From: Comamonas avium
GTDB taxonomy: Bacteria; Pseudomonadota; Gammaproteobacteria; Burkholderiales; Burkholderiaceae_C
Direction of reading: 5' to 3'
Length of the DNA stretch: 48,353 bases
NCBI RefSeq assembly: GCF_014836675.1
Contig: NZ_JACSQK010000011.1
Location: 26,139-74,491, forward strand
In this document: in pieces, positions 8,182-15,948 of the stretch
How the letters are laid out: every line of letters begins with the position of its first letter
Position numbering within the stretch: position 1 is the stretch's first letter
The notes under the pieces: model-generated
What the model saw: only the letters and a program-made list of their open reading frames with translations
Database searches by the model: none
Told to the model about the DNA's origin: nothing
Translations under genes and position numbers: made by a program

Positions 8182-9513
8182 TCAGTGGAACTGCTCTTCT
8201 TCGGTCGAACCAGTCAATGCCTTCACAGAAGATGAACCACCTTGGATGACCGTGGTCACGTCATCAAAGTAACCTGCTCCCACTTCTTGCTGGTGCGACA
8301 CGAAGGTGTAGCCCTTTTCGCGAGCAGCAAATTCTGGCTCTTGCACCATGTTCACATAGTGCTTCATGCCCTCGCCGCGAGCGTAAGCATGGGCGAACTG
8401 GAAGCTGTTGTACCAGTTGATGTGAATACCCGCCAAGGTGATGAACTGGAATTTGTAACCCAAATCCGACAGTTCCTCCTGGAACGAAGCGATCTGGCTG
8501 TCGTTCAAGTTCTTCTTCCAGTTGAACGAGGGCGAGCAGTTGTAGCTCAGCAGCTTACCTGGGCATGCAGCATGCACAGCCTGGGCAAACTCGCGGGCAA
8601 AACCAATGTCAGGTACACCGGTTTCGCACCACACCAGGTCCGCATAAGGGGCATAGGCAACACCGCGGCTGATGGATTGCTCCAGACCATTCTTGACGCG
8701 GTAGAAACCTTCCTGCGTACGCTCACCCGTCAGGAATGGCTTGTCATTGGCATCATGGTCTGAAGTGATCAGATTGGCTGCTTCAGCATCAGTGCGTGCC
8801 AACACGATCGTGGACACACCCATCACGTCTGCAGCAAAACGGGCCGAAATCAACTTCTCGCATGCTTCATGGGTTGGCACCAGCACCTTGCCGCCCATGT
8901 GACCACATTTCTTCACCGCCGCAAGCTGATCCTCAAAGTGAACGCCCGATGCGCCAGCAGCGATCATGTTCTTCATTAATTCAAAAGCATTCAGCACACC
9001 GCCAAAGCCCGCCTCCGCATCTGCCACGATGGGCAGAAAATAGTCAATGAACGCTGCATCATCAGGATTGACGCCACGGCTCCACTGAATTTCATCTGCG
9101 CGCTTGAATGTATTGTTGATACGGCGCACCATGGTTGGCACCGAGTCGTAGGCATACAGAGACTGGTCCGGGTACATGGTTTCGGAGGTATTACCGTCAG
9201 CGGCCACTTGCCAGCCCGACAAATACACAGCCTCCAGGCCAGCCTTCGCTTGCTGCATCGCTTGGCCAGCAGAAATCGCGCCAAAAGCGTTCACATAGCC
9301 CTTATTGGCTCCGCCGTTGATTTTCTCCCACAGCTTCTCTGCTCCGCGCTTTGCCAAAGTGTGCTCTGGCTGAAGGCTGCCGCGCAAACGCACAACATCA
9401 GCAGCGGAGTAACCACGCTTAACACCTTTCCAACGAGGGTTTTGCGCCCAGTCTTTTTCCAAGGCGGCAATTTGCTGTTCGCGGCTCAGTTGCTGGTTCA
9501 GGGATTCAGGCAT
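8182..9513 (-). CDS. aceA: isocitrate lyase
   Basis: A 443-residue glyoxylate-cycle enzyme that cleaves isocitrate into succinate and glyoxylate, allowing growth on acetate and fatty acids. The family signature KKCGHMGGK, with the catalytic cysteine, lies near residue 205; metal-binding DAEAGFGG and the WCETG-type strand are also visible. A start four codons upstream (9525) is open, but GGAG lies six bases before the ATG at 9513 (MPESLNQQ), which is chosen. No malate synthase or kinase gene is adjacent. A promoter and two palindromic candidate operators lie upstream. Confidence 0.97.
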   Translation of the reverse strand: MPESLNQQLSREQQIAALEKDWAQNPRWKGVKRGYSAADVVRLRGSLQPEHTLAKRGAEKLWEKINGGANKGYVNAFGAISAGQAMQQAKAGLEAVYLSGWQVAADGNTSETMYPDQSLYAYDSVPTMVRRINNTFKRADEIQWSRGVNPDDAAFIDYFLPIVADAEAGFGGVLNAFELMKNMIAAGASGVHFEDQLAAVKKCGHMGGKVLVPTHEACEKLISARFAADVMGVSTIVLARTDAEAANLITSDHDANDKPFLTGERTQEGFYRVKNGLEQSISRGVAYAPYADLVWCETGVPDIGFAREFAQAVHAACPGKLLSYNCSPSFNWKKNLNDSQIASFQEELSDLGYKFQFITLAGIHINWYNSFQFAHAYARGEGMKHYVNMVQEPEFAAREKGYTFVSHQQEVGAGYFDDVTTVIQGGSSSVKALTGSTEEEQFH

Positions 9514-9581
9514 GTTGATCTCCATTCAAAGTAAAGCAAGGTATTGAAACTTGGCGCCGTTTGTTGTTCGGCTTGGAGATA

Positions 9582-9610
9582 AATTTAAGTCTTATAGAAG
9601 AGTTAATCAA
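9582..9610 (-). promoter_or_regulatory. aceA promoter
   Basis: On the minus strand TTGATT and TAAATT are separated by 17 bp, a sigma70-like pair about 70 bp before the aceA start. TATAAGA occurs inside the spacer and twice more just upstream (about 9617-9633), which may be a repeated operator half-site. Confidence 0.5.
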
Positions 9611-9678
9611 GCTCTTATATCTTATACAAGACAAATATTTATGACTATAAAAAACAATAGCTTACGCTCATTTATCTC

Positions 9679-9752
9679 AATGTGAAATCGCATTCCTTCA
9701 AGTGAGATGGCTTTGCTGCAGTGCAACACCTCTCCATTTCACATTGCGAAAT
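9679..9752. promoter_or_regulatory. two related palindromes upstream of aceA
   Basis: AATGTGAAATCGCATT (9679-9694) and ATTTCACATTGCGAAAT (9736-9752) are near-perfect palindromes sharing the half-site AATGTGAAAT, about 55 bp apart and 70 to 170 bp upstream of the aceA promoter. The shape resembles operators of IclR-type regulators; the regulator is not in the window, so the link is inferred. Confidence 0.4.
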
Positions 9753-9807
9753 CACATTAATACTCAGTGAAAAAACACAGATCACTGAGCCGCCACAAAC
9801 CACTTCA

Positions 9808-10308
9808 TCAGAGATGCAGCGCAGTGGCTGCAATCACAATGCCATCTTCATCGGCATACAGCCAGTCGCCAGGCTGGAGACGCACCCCCGCAATATCCAC
9901 CACCGCGTCTTTTTGACCTTCACCACGTTTATCCGTGGGCATCGGCATCAGGGCAAGGGCACAAATCCCGACCTCGGCGGCTCGCAACTCAGCAGCATCG
10001 CGAACACAGCCGTAGACCAGCACGCCAGCCCAACCATTGCGAGCGGCTGCAGCCGCCAAATTGCCACCGACCAAAGCTTTGCGCAGCGACCCGCCACCAT
10101 CGACGACCAGGACGCGTCCTTGTCCGGCGGTATCCAGCGCCTGCTTGACCAGGCTGTTGTCCTCAAAACACTTCACGGTTGTCACTTGCCCTGCAAATTG
10201 CACCTTCCCCCCGAAATGCTGAAATACCGGGGGCAAGACGCGGAACGCTCCGCTCTCATCAGATTTGTACACGTCACAAAAATCGCAAGTTTGAAAAGCA
10301 ATCGTCAC
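9808..10308 (-). CDS. rraA: RraA-family protein (ribonuclease E regulator / HMG aldolase fold)
   Basis: A 166-residue protein of the RraA family, which includes the RNase E inhibitor RraA and metal-dependent 4-hydroxy-4-methyl-2-oxoglutarate aldolases. The conserved core GGGSLRKALVGGNLA, GWAGVLVYGCVRD (metal-site Arg-Asp) and the C-terminal PGDWLYADEDG strand are present. The frame is open 185 codons further upstream, but GGAG followed by five bases and GTG at 10308 gives a start that fits the family length (VTIAFQTCD). Length and context do not decide between RNase E inhibitor and aldolase. Confidence 0.9.
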   Translation of the reverse strand: MTIAFQTCDFCDVYKSDESGAFRVLPPVFQHFGGKVQFAGQVTTVKCFEDNSLVKQALDTAGQGRVLVVDGGGSLRKALVGGNLAAAAARNGWAGVLVYGCVRDAAELRAAEVGICALALMPMPTDKRGEGQKDAVVDIAGVRLQPGDWLYADEDGIVIAATALHL

Positions 10309-10572
10309 GCCATCTCCTAGTTTCTTTGCATGCAATCCGCCACTGTCACAGCAGCCATCTGGCGCGCATAGTCCCACCAGAGCCTCAGATTGCAAAGAAT
10401 AGATACAGTTTTTAGGCAATTTACGTGCTGTGATGCAACAAATCACTGGAAAAAATGGTTCGCCCGCTTGGAAAGCCGAATTTTTCCCATTAGCATCTGC
10501 CTCAACCAGCTCTGACAAGGTCACGAACTCAGAGATACTGGCGCAAAACTCATCCCAAAAAGGAAAGCAAAA

Positions 10573-10872
10573 ATGGCAACTGCAAAGAAGGCAACTGCTG
10601 CAACAGCAGCTCCCGCAAAAAAGCGCACTCCTAACGCAGCCTTCATGAAGCCCCTGACACCCAGCGCTGCTCTGGCTGCTGTGGTGGGCAAGGAGCCCCT
10701 GCCCCGCACTGAAATCATCAGCAAGCTGTGGGTCTACATCAAGGCCCACAACCTGCAAGATGCTGCCAACAAGCGCATGATCAATGCAGACGCCAAGCTC
10801 AAGGAAGTGTTCGGCAAGCCACAAGTTTCGATGTTCGAAATGGCTGGCCTGATCGGCAAGCACGTCAGCTGA
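10573..10872 (+). CDS. SWIB/MDM2-domain protein
   Basis: A 99-residue protein: a Lys/Ala-rich basic tail (1-20) followed by one SWIB/MDM2 domain (about 22-98: MKPLTPSAALAAVVG, PRTEIISKLWVYIKAHNLQD, FGKPQVSMFEM). SWIB domains are best known from eukaryotic SWI/SNF chromatin remodellers, but single-domain forms occur in Chlamydia and many betaproteobacteria, where the role is unknown. A DNA-associated function is plausible from the histone-like tail. It stands alone with its own terminator 19 bp downstream. AAGGAAAG precedes the ATG. Confidence 0.93.
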   Translation: MATAKKATAATAAPAKKRTPNAAFMKPLTPSAALAAVVGKEPLPRTEIISKLWVYIKAHNLQDAANKRMINADAKLKEVFGKPQVSMFEMAGLIGKHVS

Positions 10873-10890
10873 TCGACACAGCTTTCAACG

Positions 10891-10913
10891 AACCGGCTTA
10901 GGCCGGTTTTTTT
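10891..10913 (+). terminator. terminator after the SWIB gene
   Basis: Seven-pair stem AACCGGC/GCCGGTT with a four-base loop, followed by a run of T. Confidence 0.92.
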
Positions 10914-10981
10914 ACGCCTGCATGCAGGGCATCAGTGCCTCTTTCAGCACCGGATTGACCCGATGGATAGAAAGTGTTTGC

Positions 10982-11002
10982 AAATGCGATGAATTCGCAT
11001 TT
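10982..11002. promoter_or_regulatory. palindromic candidate Fur-type operator before bfd
   Basis: A perfect eight-base inverted repeat AAATGCGA/TCGCATTT with a five-base centre (21 bp), about 50 bp before bfd. The outer AATG...CATT arms resemble a Fur box but the inner bases deviate. bfd is iron-repressed in E. coli, which makes Fur the first guess. Confidence 0.4.
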
Positions 11003-11049
11003 ATAATTCGTTCCACCATATCAATAGCCAGCCACAACTGTTTGCAGCC

Positions 11050-11322
11050 ATGATCGTTTGTGTATGCCACCGAGTTTCTGATCGCGAAATCGCACACCAT
11101 GCGCATGCAGGGATGAGTTTCGACGAAATCCAATTTGAGCTTGGTGTGGCCACCCAATGCGGTCGCTGCGAGACCTGTGCACGTGACGTGGTAGCCAAGT
11201 GCTGCTCCAAGGGCAATACTGCGGCTATCCACAATGAAACCGTTGTGCAGACAGTTCAGCTTGCCACCCCTATTTTGGAGAGCAAAGCATGGCATTCTTC
11301 TCAACTATTGCAGGCAGTCTGA
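11050..11322 (+). CDS. bfd: bacterioferritin-associated (2Fe-2S) ferredoxin
   Basis: A 90-residue Bfd-type protein. In E. coli and Pseudomonas Bfd binds bacterioferritin and passes electrons to release stored iron. The four cluster ligands are visible as Cys4, Cys6, Cys37 and Cys40 (VCVC ... QCGRC), at nearly the same spacing as E. coli Bfd. The C-terminus is longer than usual by about 20 residues and has no clear similarity. A palindrome upstream suggests iron control, and tonB-exbBD and hemP follow. No bacterioferritin gene lies in the window. Confidence 0.93.
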   Translation: MIVCVCHRVSDREIAHHAHAGMSFDEIQFELGVATQCGRCETCARDVVAKCCSKGNTAAIHNETVVQTVQLATPILESKAWHSSQLLQAV

Positions 11323-11363
11323 TTTTAGTTTTAGGCTGCTCATGGTGGATTTTCCGAAAATAG
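11289..11363 (+). CDS. possible 24-residue single-span membrane peptide
   Basis: An ATG-to-TAG frame of 24 codons with GGAG eight bases before the ATG. The product MAFFSTIAGSLILVLGC followed by SWWIFRK reads as one hydrophobic helix with a basic end. It overlaps the last codons of bfd in another frame and sits between bfd and tonB, so it may belong to the iron-uptake group. No family is recognised. Confidence 0.4.
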   Translation: MAFFSTIAGSLILVLGCSWWIFRK

Positions 11364-11464
11364 GGTTTTTGTAACTTTCGCCTTCGCGTACGATTTCGCG
11401 CCTCCCCTGCACATGGCCACCATGGCTGGCCACACCGGCTGTGTCAGCTGGTTTTTTGATATTT

Positions 11465-12193
11465 ATGCTTTCCTCCGAACATCTCGCCCCTCACGGTTCT
11501 CTTGGCAAAAAAACCATGATTACCGGGATGGTGCTGGCACTGCATGCTGCTGGTATCTGGGCATTGCAAAATGGCATGAGCCGCCCGCCAGAGCCTCAAA
11601 TCATTGCTGCGGAAGTGATTGCGCAGTTCATTGCACCACCCGCACCAGAGCCTCCAGCAGCGGCACCGCCAGCCCCCCCTCAGCCACAGCCCCCCAAACC
11701 GACACCCAAGCCCCAGCCTCCCAAGCCAAAGCCCACACCGGTACAGAAAGCGCCGCCGTTGCCCAAAGCCATTACGGATCCCACACCGGCCCCGAATGCA
11801 CCAAAAGGCACGTTGGATAGCACCCCGGCGCCCGTGGCTGAAGCAGCTCCGCCAGCACCTCCTGCTGCTCCTGCTGCGCCTGCTGCTCCTGCGCCTCCGT
11901 CAGGCGGGGCCGTGCAGTTGCCCTCCAGCAATGCGGCTTACCTGAACAATCCGCGCCCTAGCTACCCCTCAATCAGCCGTCGCATGAGCGAGCAAGGCAA
12001 AGTCTTGCTGCGCGTGCTGGTGGATGAAAACGGATCGCCTCAACAAATTGAGATCAAGCAATCCAGCGGTTTCGACCGCCTCGACAAGGCAGCCCTTGCT
12101 TCTGTTCAGAAGTGGCGCTTTGTCCCCGGTAAACGCAATGGTGTTCCAGAAGCCATGTGGAACATCGTGCCCGTCAATTTCGTTCTCGAATAA
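11465..12193 (+). CDS. tonB: energy transducer TonB
   Basis: A 242-residue TonB. One N-terminal membrane anchor (about 18-35, ITGMVLALHAAGIWAL), a periplasm-spanning Pro/Lys/Ala-rich stretch (about 44-150), and a C-terminal TonB domain (about 165-242) with NPRPSYPSISRRMSEQGKV and a VQKWRFVP motif. It couples the inner-membrane proton gradient to outer-membrane receptors for siderophores, haem and B12. A GTG at 11441 in the same frame would add eight residues; the ATG at 11465 is preferred but neither has a strong ribosome site. exbB and exbD follow directly. Confidence 0.95.
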   Translation: MLSSEHLAPHGSLGKKTMITGMVLALHAAGIWALQNGMSRPPEPQIIAAEVIAQFIAPPAPEPPAAAPPAPPQPQPPKPTPKPQPPKPKPTPVQKAPPLPKAITDPTPAPNAPKGTLDSTPAPVAEAAPPAPPAAPAAPAAPAPPSGGAVQLPSSNAAYLNNPRPSYPSISRRMSEQGKVLLRVLVDENGSPQQIEIKQSSGFDRLDKAALASVQKWRFVPGKRNGVPEAMWNIVPVNFVLE

Positions 12194-12214
12194 ACAGTCA
12201 TCTCAGGAGTTTTC

Positions 12215-12943
12215 ATGGAATCCCAATTCGGCATTGCCCACGTCTGGGCGCAAGGCGACTTTGTCACCCGTGGCGTGGCCATTTTGCTGCTGATCATGTC
12301 TGTGGCATCGTGGGTCGTCATCATCGTCAAGGCACTGGGCCTGATGAAATTCAAGAAGTACGCCAAGGAAGCCAAAGATTTCTGGCACAGCGAGGACTTC
12401 GGCTCTGGCCTGAACAAGCTGGATGCAGATCCCGCCAACCCTTTCCGCTATCTGGCACTGGAAGGCCGCGAAGCCATCTCTCACCACCGCAAAACCAGTG
12501 CGCACTTGCATGACACACTGGATGTCAGCGACTGGGTGACCCGCTGCTTGCGCAACGGCATTGATGAATTTACTGCACGCATGCAATCGGGCCTGGCCAT
12601 CTTGGCGTCCGTTGGCTCGACCGCACCTTTCGTGGGCCTGTTTGGTACTGTGTGGGGCATCTATCACGCACTGATCGTGATTGGCACTTCGGGCCAAGCT
12701 TCGATCGACAAGGTGGCTGGCCCTATTGGCGAGGCGCTGATCATGACCGCCTTCGGTTTGGCTGTGGCCATTCCTGCAGTACTGGGCTACAACGCCATCG
12801 TGCGCGGCAACAAGGGCGTGCTGGGTAGCTTGAACAGCTTTGCACACGACATGCACGCTTTCTTTGTGACAGGTACCCGCATGACGGTCGACACCACCAG
12901 CCACCAAGACAGCAAAGTACTGCCTTTGAAGAAAGGGGCCTAA
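12215..12943 (+). CDS. exbB: TonB-system proton channel subunit ExbB
   Basis: A 242-residue MotA/TolQ/ExbB-family inner-membrane protein. Three hydrophobic segments are visible at about 20-42, 130-155 and 172-195; the last two carry the family pattern GSTAPFVGLFGTVWGI and GPIGEALIMTAFGLAVAIPAVLGYN. With ExbD it forms the proton channel that energises TonB. AGGAG lies six bases before the ATG. It lies 21 bp after tonB and 3 bp before exbD, a single operon. Confidence 0.96.
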   Translation: MESQFGIAHVWAQGDFVTRGVAILLLIMSVASWVVIIVKALGLMKFKKYAKEAKDFWHSEDFGSGLNKLDADPANPFRYLALEGREAISHHRKTSAHLHDTLDVSDWVTRCLRNGIDEFTARMQSGLAILASVGSTAPFVGLFGTVWGIYHALIVIGTSGQASIDKVAGPIGEALIMTAFGLAVAIPAVLGYNAIVRGNKGVLGSLNSFAHDMHAFFVTGTRMTVDTTSHQDSKVLPLKKGA

Positions 12944-12946
12944 ATC

Positions 12947-13357
12947 ATGGCCTTCGGCACCCAAGACGACAGCGATGATGTCATGAACGAAATCAACATG
13001 ACGCCCCTGGTGGACGTCATGCTGGTGCTCCTTATCGTGTTCATCATCACCGTGCCTGTCATGAAGCACGCAGTGAACGTGGATCTGCCCCGCGCCTCCA
13101 ACGAGCCTGAAGTGGTCAAGCCCCAAAACATCAGTCTGTCCATTGATGCCCAGGGCCAGTACCACTGGAACAAGGAAGCCATCAGCGATGAGCAACTGGT
13201 GGAACGCCTGACAGCAGAGGCTGCCAAGGATCCTCAGCCTGATCTGCACATCCACGGTGACAAGGAAGTGCGCTACGAGCGCATTGCCAAAGCCATGGCC
13301 GCGGCACAAAGCACCGGAATCCGCAAGATTGGTTTTGTCACAGAGCCTGAGAAGTAA
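12947..13357 (+). CDS. exbD: TonB-system protein ExbD
   Basis: A 136-residue ExbD/TolR-family protein. The N-terminal membrane helix (about 21-40, PLVDVMLVLLIVFIITVPVM) carries the conserved proton-path Asp23, the counterpart of Asp25 in E. coli ExbD, followed by a periplasmic domain. It is the last gene of tonB-exbB-exbD and is followed by a strong terminator 23 bp downstream. Confidence 0.96.
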   Translation: MAFGTQDDSDDVMNEINMTPLVDVMLVLLIVFIITVPVMKHAVNVDLPRASNEPEVVKPQNISLSIDAQGQYHWNKEAISDEQLVERLTAEAAKDPQPDLHIHGDKEVRYERIAKAMAAAQSTGIRKIGFVTEPEK

Positions 13358-13379
13358 GGCCTCCGCCCTCCCCGATCCC

Positions 13380-13416
13380 AAGCCCTGCATAAAGCGCAAG
13401 CCTGCAGGGCTTTTTT
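13380..13416 (+). terminator. terminator of tonB-exbBD
   Basis: Ten-pair stem AAGCCCTGCA/TGCAGGGCTT followed by a T-run. Confidence 0.9.
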
Positions 13417-13436
13417 GCGTCTGCGGAACACATAAA

Positions 13437-13523
13437 GTGAGCTTTCAGCGCTTATATATCAATGATTTCAATATCTTTTATATCTAAAACCATTGATACA
13501 TCAGCGTATGCAGCTACTTTTTT
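13437..13523. repeat. dispersed AGCT..GCTTA palindrome
   Basis: Arms GAGCTTTCAGCGCTTAT and CAGCGTATGCAGCTACTTT with an inner TATCAATG/CATTGATA pair. Same family as the copies at 3230 and 24349; here between exbD and the hemP promoter. Confidence 0.5.
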
Positions 13524-13562
13524 TCAAAACACACTTTTTTACGGGTTATCGCAAAATTAGCG

Positions 13563-13593
13563 TTGACTATTGAATGGGAATAGTTATCATTAC
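13563..13593 (+). promoter_or_regulatory. hemP promoter with Fur box
   Basis: TTGACT (13563-13568) and TATCAT (13585-13590) with a 16-bp spacer. The palindrome AATGGGAATAGTTATCATT (13573-13591) covers the spacer and the -10 and matches the Fur-box pattern (GATAATGATAATCATTATC type), so Fur with iron would block RNA polymerase. Confidence 0.75.
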
Positions 13594-13617
13594 TAAAACG
13601 TCAACACACTTCGCACC

Positions 13618-13833
13618 ATGCAAGCCACACTATCCCTTCCAAGCGCACGCCGCACTCCTGTTGAGCAGTCCGTACTGGCAGACAGTGCGGTCAGCCAACC
13701 TGCTTTGGCACACGACCTGAGTGTGGACAGCGAAATGCTGCTGCGCGGCAAAAAGTCTGTGTCCATCGTGCACAACGGTGCCACCTACCGTTTGCAGTCC
13801 ACCAAACTGGGCAAGCTGATTTTGACGAAGTAA
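13618..13833 (+). CDS. hemP: hemin uptake protein HemP
   Basis: A 71-residue HemP-family protein; the C-terminal half carries the family pattern SEMLLRGKKSVSIVHNGATYRLQ followed by TKLGKLILTK. HemP accompanies haem-uptake loci and in Burkholderia acts as a small regulator needed for expression of the haem receptor. It has its own Fur-boxed promoter just upstream. No haem receptor or hmu operon follows: the next gene is on the other strand beyond a bidirectional terminator. Confidence 0.9.
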   Translation: MQATLSLPSARRTPVEQSVLADSAVSQPALAHDLSVDSEMLLRGKKSVSIVHNGATYRLQSTKLGKLILTK

Positions 13834-13951
13834 GTATCTCAACAGTTTCATCGTGGGGCGATGCGGGTGAGGACCTGGCATCGTTTAGGCCAGCCAACAA
13901 ACCTTCATCGGGCATTGCGTAGCCAGTCCTTTTTTTCCACCCAACTGCAAC

Positions 13952-13980
13952 AAAAAAGCGACCTTCAAGGTCGCTTTTTT
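13952..13980. terminator. bidirectional terminator
   Basis: A perfect palindrome (AAAAAAGCGACCTT/AAGGTCGCTTTTTT) between convergent hemP and the GlcG-like gene; T-runs face both ways. Confidence 0.92.
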
Positions 13981-14012
13981 CATGGGTTTCTTTGGCAAAG
14001 GCTGCGCGGTGT

Positions 14013-14420
14013 TTACAGGCCCAGTGCGGCGATGCCGGCATTGGCCACTTGTGCATCTTCGCTAGCCTTGACCCCCGACACACCCACTGCGCCCAGGCAC
14101 TGTCCATTTTTCATGATGGCCACGCCGCCTTCCAGCAAGCCATCGACAAAAGGTGCGCTCAGGAAAGCTGTACGTCCATTGTTGATCATGTCTTCAAATG
14201 CCTTGGTGTCCTTGCGGCCCACGGCGGCAGAACGCGCCTTGGCAGGTGCAATGTGCGAAGAAATGGGAGCAGCACCATCCAAGCGCTGCAGCCACAGCAG
14301 GTGACCACCATCGTCCACAACAGAGATCGTGACCGCCCAGTTGTTCTTCAGCGCTTCTGCTTCCGCAGCCGCAGCAATTTTCTTGACGTCTGCCAGTTCC
14401 AGCTCAAATTTATTCTTCAT
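14013..14420 (-). CDS. GlcG/HbpS family haem-binding-like protein
   Basis: A 135-residue protein of the GlcG/HbpS (DUF336) family. The pattern WAVTISVVDDGGHLLWLQRLDGA, then PAKARSAA and the glycine-rich C-terminus GAVGVSGVKASEDAQVANAGI, is diagnostic. Members include the haem-binding HbpS and proteins of unknown role beside glycolate genes. The long frame upstream is not coding; GGGAGAG seven bases before ATG at 14420 fixes the start. Being next to hemP and tonB is consistent with a haem-related role, but this is inference. Confidence 0.88.
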   Translation of the reverse strand: MKNKFELELADVKKIAAAAEAEALKNNWAVTISVVDDGGHLLWLQRLDGAAPISSHIAPAKARSAAVGRKDTKAFEDMINNGRTAFLSAPFVDGLLEGGVAIMKNGQCLGAVGVSGVKASEDAQVANAGIAALGL

Positions 14421-14632
14421 CGAAATGCTCTCCCAAGAGGTTTGGTATCCAGCGTTTGAGCATACTGACTCTTGCCACCCCCGCCCTAACCTTCTGCGCA
14501 AAACATTCCAACCTAAAACCACGCAGAAAACTGCCTTAGAAGCCAAGGTTTTGGGAACTTGTGGGTTGGCATTCGTCTCATAGAATGACTGACATAGCCG
14601 TTTCGCTATACCTACTAAGGAGAAAACACTCA

Positions 14633-15322
14633 ATGAACCATATAAACACTTTGGACTCTGCAGGCTACGGCATCTCGCAGCAGCAGCGCCACAGAGTGCT
14701 GCGCAACACTTACTGGCTGCTGGCGCTGAGTTTGCTGCCCACCGTATTGGGCGCATGGGTGGGTGTGAGCACAGGCATTACTGCTGGACTGACCGGCTTC
14801 ATGGGCCTGATCGTATTCATGGTCGGTGCCTTTGGTTTCATGTTCGCCATTGAAAAGACCAAGAACTCTGCCGCTGGCATCCCTGTGCTTTTAGGCTTCA
14901 CGTTCTTCATGGGCTTGATGCTCTCGCGCCTGATTGCCATGGTGCTGGGTTTCAGCAATGGCTCGCAGCTGATCATGACCGCGTTTGCAGGCACTGCCGG
15001 CGTGTTCTTCGTGATGGCTTCTCTGGCCACCGTGATCAAGCGCGACATCTCAGGCATGGGCAAGTGGCTGTTTGTCGGTGCTCTGGTGCTGATGGTGGGC
15101 GCTGTGATCAACGTGTTTGTAGGCTCCAGCGCAGGCATGATGGCCATCTCCATGCTGGCAATCGGTATCTTCTCGGCCTACATGCTGTATGACATCAAGC
15201 AGATTCTGGACGGCGGCGAGACCAACTACATCAGCGCAACACTGGCGCTGTACCTGGACGTCTTCAACGTGTTCCAAAGCCTGCTGGCCCTGCTGGGCAT
15301 CATGGGCGGCGAACGCGATTAA
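14633..15322 (+). CDS. Bax inhibitor-1/YccA family membrane protein
   Basis: A 229-residue integral membrane protein with seven predicted spans from about residue 25 to the C-terminus. It shows the BI-1 features: MGLMLSRLIAMVLGF, the ISGMGKWLFVGALVLMVGAVIN stretch, and the C-terminal YDIKQILDGGETNYISATLALYLDVFNVF. E. coli YccA binds and inhibits the FtsH protease; other members leak calcium. The start at 14633 follows AAGGAG by nine to ten bases; the upstream extension of the frame is rejected. It stands alone with its own terminator. Confidence 0.93.
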   Translation: MNHINTLDSAGYGISQQQRHRVLRNTYWLLALSLLPTVLGAWVGVSTGITAGLTGFMGLIVFMVGAFGFMFAIEKTKNSAAGIPVLLGFTFFMGLMLSRLIAMVLGFSNGSQLIMTAFAGTAGVFFVMASLATVIKRDISGMGKWLFVGALVLMVGAVINVFVGSSAGMMAISMLAIGIFSAYMLYDIKQILDGGETNYISATLALYLDVFNVFQSLLALLGIMGGERD

Positions 15323-15340
15323 GCACCGCTTGCTCCACCG

Positions 15341-15366
15341 AAAGGCCCCTTGTGGGGCCTTTTTTC
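15341..15366 (+). terminator. terminator after the YccA-like gene
   Basis: AAAGGCCCC/GGGGCCTTT with a four-base loop and a T-run. Confidence 0.92.
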
Positions 15367-15422
15367 ATGCTCATTCAAAGAAGGGCTTAATTTTGAAAAA
15401 GACTTGCCGATAATTGAGGGAC

Positions 15423-15791
15423 ATGCCAAACCATCACCACTCCATTCGCCCTGCTTTTTTGCTGCTTCCATTGGGGGCGATGCTGCTGGCGGGCTGTCTA
15501 GAACAAGTACCGGGCCTGGGTCCAGACCCACGTACTGTCATCCGCGAGAACGAGGCCAAGGCCATCGGCAGCGGCTGCCGGCATGCCATGCGCGGCATTG
15601 AAGACTGCTACACGCTCAACCCCAAAGCCCCTAAATCCATGGTGTTTGCCGGCTGGAAGGACATGGACGAGTACATGCGCGAGCACAAGCTAGAGGGTAC
15701 GCCCTCGGTGTTCACGCAAAAGCCCGATGCACCGGCCAAGGCACGCCCAGACGAGGACATCGAGACGGAATACGCCCGCCCTCGCAGTTAA
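15423..15791 (+). CDS. small lipoprotein of unknown function
   Basis: A 122-residue protein with a lipoprotein signal: a His-rich N-terminus, a hydrophobic stretch at 10-22 and the lipobox LLAGC, so Cys25 would be lipidated after cleavage. The mature part has two more cysteines (GSGCRHAMRGIEDCY) that could form a disulfide, and an acidic tail. No family is recognised. GAGG precedes the ATG at 15423. It lies between two terminators and seems monocistronic. Confidence 0.7.
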   Translation: MPNHHHSIRPAFLLLPLGAMLLAGCLEQVPGLGPDPRTVIRENEAKAIGSGCRHAMRGIEDCYTLNPKAPKSMVFAGWKDMDEYMREHKLEGTPSVFTQKPDAPAKARPDEDIETEYARPRS

Positions 15792-15861
15792 ACCAGGTGT
15801 TGACTGCAACCCGCAGACCTCACCATCTAACGGTAGCGGTCTAACACCCAAAGGATCACAC

Positions 15862-15901
15862 AAAAAAGCCCGCAAGCGCATATCACGCTTGCGGGCTTTT
15901 T
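15862..15901. terminator. bidirectional terminator
   Basis: AAAAAAGCCCGCAAGCG pairs with CGCTTGCGGGCTTTTT; it separates the lipoprotein gene from the convergent rlmD. Confidence 0.93.
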
Positions 15902-15948
15902 CACAGATCACCACCACACAGCCTCTAGGCTGCCCAGGTTCAATCGAT

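Noticed and set aside
10309..10863. 185-codon upstream extension of the RraA frame
   Set aside because: It overlaps the SWIB gene antisense, has no family similarity, and a good ribosome site marks GTG 10308.
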